NCBI RefSeq assembly: GCF_040183065.1
Contig: NC_091119.1
Location: 209,068,298 to 209,132,297, forward strand
Source of the DNA: Periplaneta americana
Lineage: Eukaryota > Arthropoda > Insecta > Blattodea > Blattidae
Direction: 5' to 3'
Length of the DNA: 64,000 nt
Positions within the stretch are counted from its first letter, which is position 1, and each line of letters starts with the position of its first letter. The notes beneath the pieces were generated by a model. It was given only the letters and a program-made list of their open reading frames with translations. It made no database searches and was not told where the DNA came from. Positions 59,253-64,000 of the stretch are shown one piece after another. The position numbers were made by a program, and so were the translations under genes.

Positions 59253-59955
59253 AATAGTAATATGCGTTACAAGAGCGGTATGTTGAAGTTTTCATGTTCG
59301 AGGAAAAGTTTGAAAAAGCGAAATGTAGTTGAGCTTTTTTAATTTCCTAGAATTGAAAGAAAACATACCACTCGTGTATCGTACATTATTTTGTGCGAAG
59401 ATCGTTTATTACATACCTGAAAGAGGAATTTCTAATTAGTTGCAATGAAATCTCCATCTTGGTTTCTGTTCAATGACGGCAAATTTGCAAAACAAAAATA
59501 TCTATCTTCAACATTGTTGCTTTAAAATGTTTTCTGTGTTTACTATACTCCAGCAGGCCGTGATATACGTCTGTCTTTTTTTTTTCCCCCTAGTCTATGG
59601 AATCTTGTTGATTTTTTCACGGCTTCCTTAATGTTACTTGCATCACGAATGCAGTAACTTCAGTGGAGTTGTAGAGTTTACTTAATTTTTGCAAATATTT
59701 AAAAACAATAATTAACAGTGCAATTTAGGTGAAATTGCAGTGGTAAGTTTCCAATTTATAATTATTACTATATTGAACGTCTCTAAAAATAATATGTTAA
59801 AAGCCTAAAGCAGTAAAATCAATATGTCACTTAATCGGTAACAAGAGGGAAATTGTTATGTGTGTTAGGTTGGGAATACTGAATGTGGAATTTTAGACTT
59901 TCCGCGGATTGGTTTTGTGCGGAAACCAAGCAAATACGCACGATCTCGCACAAAA
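59253..59955. repeat. Dispersed 0.7-kb repeat, copy B
   Basis: Collinear with 18,633-19,426 but without the 93 bp after AGTCTAT. The sequence before and after differs from that around copy A, so the ends of the shared part mark the repeat boundaries. Confidence 0.8.
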
Positions 59956-62900
59956 CAATTATATTTTGTGAGGGGGATAGAAGTTATCCCTGGCAGGGAT
60001 GATAATATGAATTTATGAGAGGGGGATAACTTTCCAACGGGGAAGGGTTTCCCCCCCCCATTCCCGCCGTTAATTCGCACCCTGGGTATGGGTACGCATT
60101 TCCCATAGTCACTTCGAGTTTTGTGATTCGTAACGCATGGATGACTAGTAAAACCCATTGCATGAGCGTACAGTTCCCCGCATACCGGACAACATACAAA
60201 ATTAAATTATTTTCCACTGCTGTCGAACACAGATTTAAAAACTGTCCCAATGGTAATTTTTAAATTTCCATTGGAAAAAAGAACAATACGTAAAATCGCA
60301 TTCTCAGATTTGATAAGCAGTTTTTGCGCTTTCCTGAAAAGTCAGCATTTTTTTTTAGTTACGACACTTTTCTTCCGGGACCCCGGGGGGGGGGTGCGAA
60401 ATACGCCCCTGAGATTATTTTCCTTTTCCCTCAAACACAAATTACAGCTTTGTTGGTTACATCCTTAATCGGGGGAGATCTTCATTATTGTTGCCGATCG
60501 CTTGAAATGAAAAGTGTGACATCGTTTTTTTTGTAAACATTACTTTATTTGTAAGTTCTAACATCTGATTGATAATTTATTACCGGGGTCTCTTCGGGCT
60601 CTGCAATTTGAAATGTTCTCTTTGACGATCATCGCATTATTTTTCTAATCACAATAATCAGTTTCTCTTTGAAACCATCACAAGGAGTGAATGAATTTGA
60701 CTCTATATTTTTTATCTTGACAGAGGAGGGCCCGAAGACTGAGACTTATTGTGCTTAGCACTTAGCCGAAGGCCGTGCTCTTATTGTACTTACATTTAGT
60801 TTATATTTTTAGAAAAAAGAAGTGTTAGTGTCTTATATAATTGTGCATTCTAATTCCTCACATTAAACAGTTTGACTTGTATCAGACTAGCAATTTTTTA
60901 TTTTCAGATTTCGCCTTCAGTGACATGAAACTTTCAAGTACATTTATTAATCCTCTCTTCGAAACTTTTAACTGTGAAATTCAAGTAGAGTTACTTCTGG
61001 TTTATGAACCGTGAATGTTCATATTCATAGTTCCTGTAGTATCGTAATTCAATCAACAGGTATTTTCTTCATTGACTACCTGGGAGCTTATTTTGAATAA
61101 TATGTGTTTCAGCATGATAAATACGATCAAGACATTTCCCGTTACTGAGGGCCATCTATTGATCGGCCCAGCTCGCCTCGCCGCGCGCCACGTTGTGAAG
61201 CCGCTCAAAGACAAGGCGTTGTTCCAGCCGAGTGAAATGTTACTTCTGTGATTATTGTTGGACTCCGGCTTTGCATTGATACTAAATCACTAGCAATGTT
61301 TTGTTTTAGAACATACGAGGCAATTACCGAACAAGTTTTTGTTCGTGTCCAACATAGCAGTTTATACGGATCTCTCAAAATAACGATGGTTCACTATTTC
61401 TCTCGGCATAAAAAATAATGTTTGTTTGCGACTGACACAACCGATTTTCTTCGTTATTTTAGTTTCTTGTGATATTAGTCATGTAATGGCTAATGACAAT
61501 AATGGTCACTTGGGCAGAAATAGAGATAATACTAAGCTAGTGTATCGGCTAGCTCAGAGGTGACTAATCACCTGTCTTGTGTAATTTAAGGTGACCAGAT
61601 TTTCAAATCCCAAAAGCGGAACATCTCGCAAAGTGGGATTGTAAATGGTTGGTGAAGATTTTATATAAATTTACGTGAAAAATACAAATCCGCAATAAAA
61701 TAAACGGAAAATTAAAAACAACACATTGTAGTAGCATAAATGAATACACACAAAAGTAACATATTAAAATCGATTGCATGTGTTGAATATATCAATCCAG
61801 AAGGGAGTCGATTGACCTGCTGAGTCTTGAGATTTCCGTTACAAATGCCATCTCATCCTGTTGCTTGCTGCTCGTACGTCCATCAGCTCTATGACTCTCG
61901 TGGTGGTTACTTTACCCCTGTTGAGGTTAGAAGGGATGTCCGTGAATAGTTCAGGTTCTTTTAGGACAGTGCTCAGGATAAACTTCGAACCGAATTAAAG
62001 AACGTAAGAACTGCTTATTTCACAAAACACTCTTCGTCCTCCGACCAACAGGTAACGTGACATAAGTCACAGGCCAGTACATGGCTGATGATCAATTAAC
62101 TTCTCCTTGTTTTTACTTATCTGTCATCAAGGAAAGCCGTATAGTTGACAACATTGCTGGTTGCATTCAAGGCGTCATTAATCCATGGAGACTAAACAAC
62201 AAACTTTCTGCCGTTGTCACAATATGGTTATTAAATCTTCGATATCTAGGGATGTTGCGCACACATTAACCCTTTGACATCCAGGGTATATTGCGCACAG
62301 CACCGTGCGACTTTATTAATTATTTTCAACTAAATGAAAGAATTTCCATGTGTCGAATACCCGTTTCAGTGCCATTTTATCCCACCCACAACTACCGCCA
62401 GTCCCACTGGTCGGTCGCGCGGTCGCCCTTCGATTGTTGCGTTCCTCCGAATCTCCACATTCCTCCGTATACCCACTCTGTCACTTACGGTAGTACCGTA
62501 CTTCACCGGAGGAGAGCTGTACTCGTAACCTCCGATTCCTCCGCGGGTGGTAATCGCTCCGCTGAGCAACACTAAACAAAATTAATCAGAACAATTTGGT
62601 TTTACGAGCACCGGAAAAACAGTGTAAGAATGCTATAAGGAAAGTTTTAGTTTTGCCATGACTGGCAGTTGCGTCTTTCCGTCTCACAATCGTGGTGATT
62701 GTCTAGCAAAATACTTGCACAGACTAGGAATCCGGTCCGATACATCGTGTGTGCTGTGCGATATTGCACACTGTGTGAAGCAAAAGGCCACCCGTATGGA
62801 TTAATGGCGACTGCGCCAAAATCCTGACAGAGGAAAAAAAAGTCTGAAATGATATATGGTACAATATTACACACGAAAGCAAGAACTGACACAATTTTAA

Positions 62901-63343
62901 AATTCTGGAAGACTATGGCTGTACCTGAATTATTTTATGAAACAGAATGTTAGACTCTGATAAAAAAGACGATTCTTACTTAGACAGACAGACAATTTAA
63001 AGTCAGTCAGCAAATATACAGTCCATAGAGAACGTCAAAATACAAATATATAATACAGTATATGTACAATTACCAGACAATTACACAAAGAGATTAAAAG
63101 TGTTAAAAGAAATGCTATAAGATCAGATTAAAATGTACAAATGTGTCATTTACATGACGTTAAAACAATAGTATCCAAAACTTAATATTACTAAACTCGT
63201 TGACACTACAGAGTGGATTTGCCATCAATGCCTTTCTCACTAACCTTCTGAAGGTAAAATGTGACTTGGAGCACCCGGAACAAAAGAACGACCATATTAG
63301 TAATGAAAACATCAGAGAAGGGTTAAACATCAAGAAATTATTA
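59956..63343. other. No gene recognised
   Basis: A C-run near 60,052-60,060 and a G-run near 60,384-60,393 occur. At 61,589 TAAGGTGACCAGATTTTCAA resembles a hAT-type terminus, but no partner end is seen. GC-rich patches lie at about 61,160-61,230 and 62,380-62,550. I searched the minus strand for an upstream PARG-like exon and found no convincing one. Confidence 0.45.
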
Positions 63344-63598
63344 TTATTTTTAATTGGGTTATTTTACGACGCTGTATCAACATCTAGGTTATTTAGCGTC
63401 TGAATGAGATGAAGGTGATAATGCCGGTGAAATGAGCCCGGGGTTCAGCACCGAAAGTTACCCAGCATTTGCTCATATTGGGTTGAGAGAAAACCCCGGA
63501 AAAAACCTCAACCAGGTAACTTGCCCCGACCGGGATTCGAACCCGGGCCACCTGGTTTCGCGGCCAGACGCGCTGACCGTTAGTCCACAGGTGTGGAC
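63344..63598 (-). mobile_element. Full-length copy of the 53.6-kb SINE
   Basis: On the minus strand it starts TCCACACCTGTGGACTAACG, has the B-box GGGTTCGAATCCC and ends with the ACCCAATTAAAAATAATAA tail. TCAAGAAATTATTA is duplicated exactly at 63,330-63,343 and 63,599-63,612. Confidence 0.92.
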
Positions 63599-63612
63599 TC
63601 AAGAAATTATTA

Positions 63613-64000
63613 CAAAGCTCGATAATTATATAGCCTATAGTAGCTTAAACATGCAAAAAGGATATACAAAGCGAAAGGAAGACCGTCTGTGCACTGGAAA
63701 TACTAATTGGAAAATTTCTCTTTATGAGAACATTTTATTCTTGAAGCTGATGATTACGACGAAATCAATATTCAAAACTGATGGAGATTAAAAGCCGTAC
63801 GTGACATTCCCGTACTACTTCACGAACAACGATGCATTATGATTGCTGCTCCAGGTGGTCCTATTTGGCTTTTCTGTGACGGGAAACAAATACAGATTCC
63901 GAGCTTGTCTATAGAAAATAAATGTGGACATTTCGAACAAAATCGGCCATTTCCACCGAAAGCAAAAAATGAGTTTTGTTTACGGTTTCGGTATGTTTAG
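63613..64000. other. Right edge, nothing recognised
   Basis: No conserved frame or repeat identified up to the end of the window. Confidence 0.4.

Noticed and set aside
61589-61640. Complete hAT element beginning TAAGGTGACCAG
   Set aside because: Only one possible terminus was seen; no matching inverted end or 8-bp duplication could be found in the window.

Overview
The window looks like the AT-rich, repeat-dense nuclear DNA of an insect, most likely a cockroach or close relative. Coding sequence is in short spliced exons. Most of the remaining recognisable sequence is transposons: tRNA-derived SINEs, several LINE families, Penelope, copia, hAT, Tc1/mariner, pogo-like and Harbinger-like elements. 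The cockroach assignment rests on my recollection that the SINE tail and the YADD-type LINE proteins resemble cockroach repeats, so it is inference.

Two host genes are supported, and they meet tail to tail. The last exon of CSN6 (COP9 signalosome subunit 6) lies on the plus strand at 2150-2290; the rest of that gene is off the left edge. From 57112 down to 8087 on the minus strand runs a 13-exon gene of about 49 kb. It encodes at least 840 residues of a poly(ADP-ribose) glycohydrolase (PARG) homologue. All twelve introns have GT..AG ends and all exon phases fit, giving one uninterrupted reading frame. The protein follows the PARG catalytic region from its N-terminal accessory helices to its C-terminal end. 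However, the GGG signature reads GGT, the second Glu of the catalytic Gln-Glu-Glu reads Cys, and the tyrosine-rich clasp is lost. About 360 residues are also inserted just before the conserved NWGCG loop. I read it as a probable PARG pseudoenzyme, or an enzyme with changed chemistry, carrying a large added segment.

Layout. 1-2149: intron of CSN6 holding a mariner-type MITE with a Harbinger-like MITE inside it. 2291-8086: intergenic, with a deleted mariner and a SINE. 8087-8535: last two exons. 8536-23686: exons 11 and 10 among LINE, copia, SINE and hAT fragments. 23687-34850: exons 9 and 8 flanking the largest intron (10.8 kb), which holds a 71-bp satellite of about 37 units, a pogo-like relic, and a THAP-type transposon end that resembles the satellite unit. 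34851-48600: exons 7 to 3, with Penelope and YADD-type LINE fragments and a 10 x 80-bp minisatellite ending exactly at the exon 4 splice donor. 48601-57112: exons 2 and 1, with Tc1, hAT, LINE, SINE and mariner pieces. 57113-64000: no exon recognised; SINEs, a hAT MITE inside an older inverted repeat, and a second copy of a 0.7-kb repeat also found at 18.6 kb.

The transposons are fragments or relics; I saw no complete autonomous element. Several nested insertions give a relative order of events. Examples are a LINE in copia, a SINE in a hAT transposase, a SINE in a LINE, and a LINE in a hAT.
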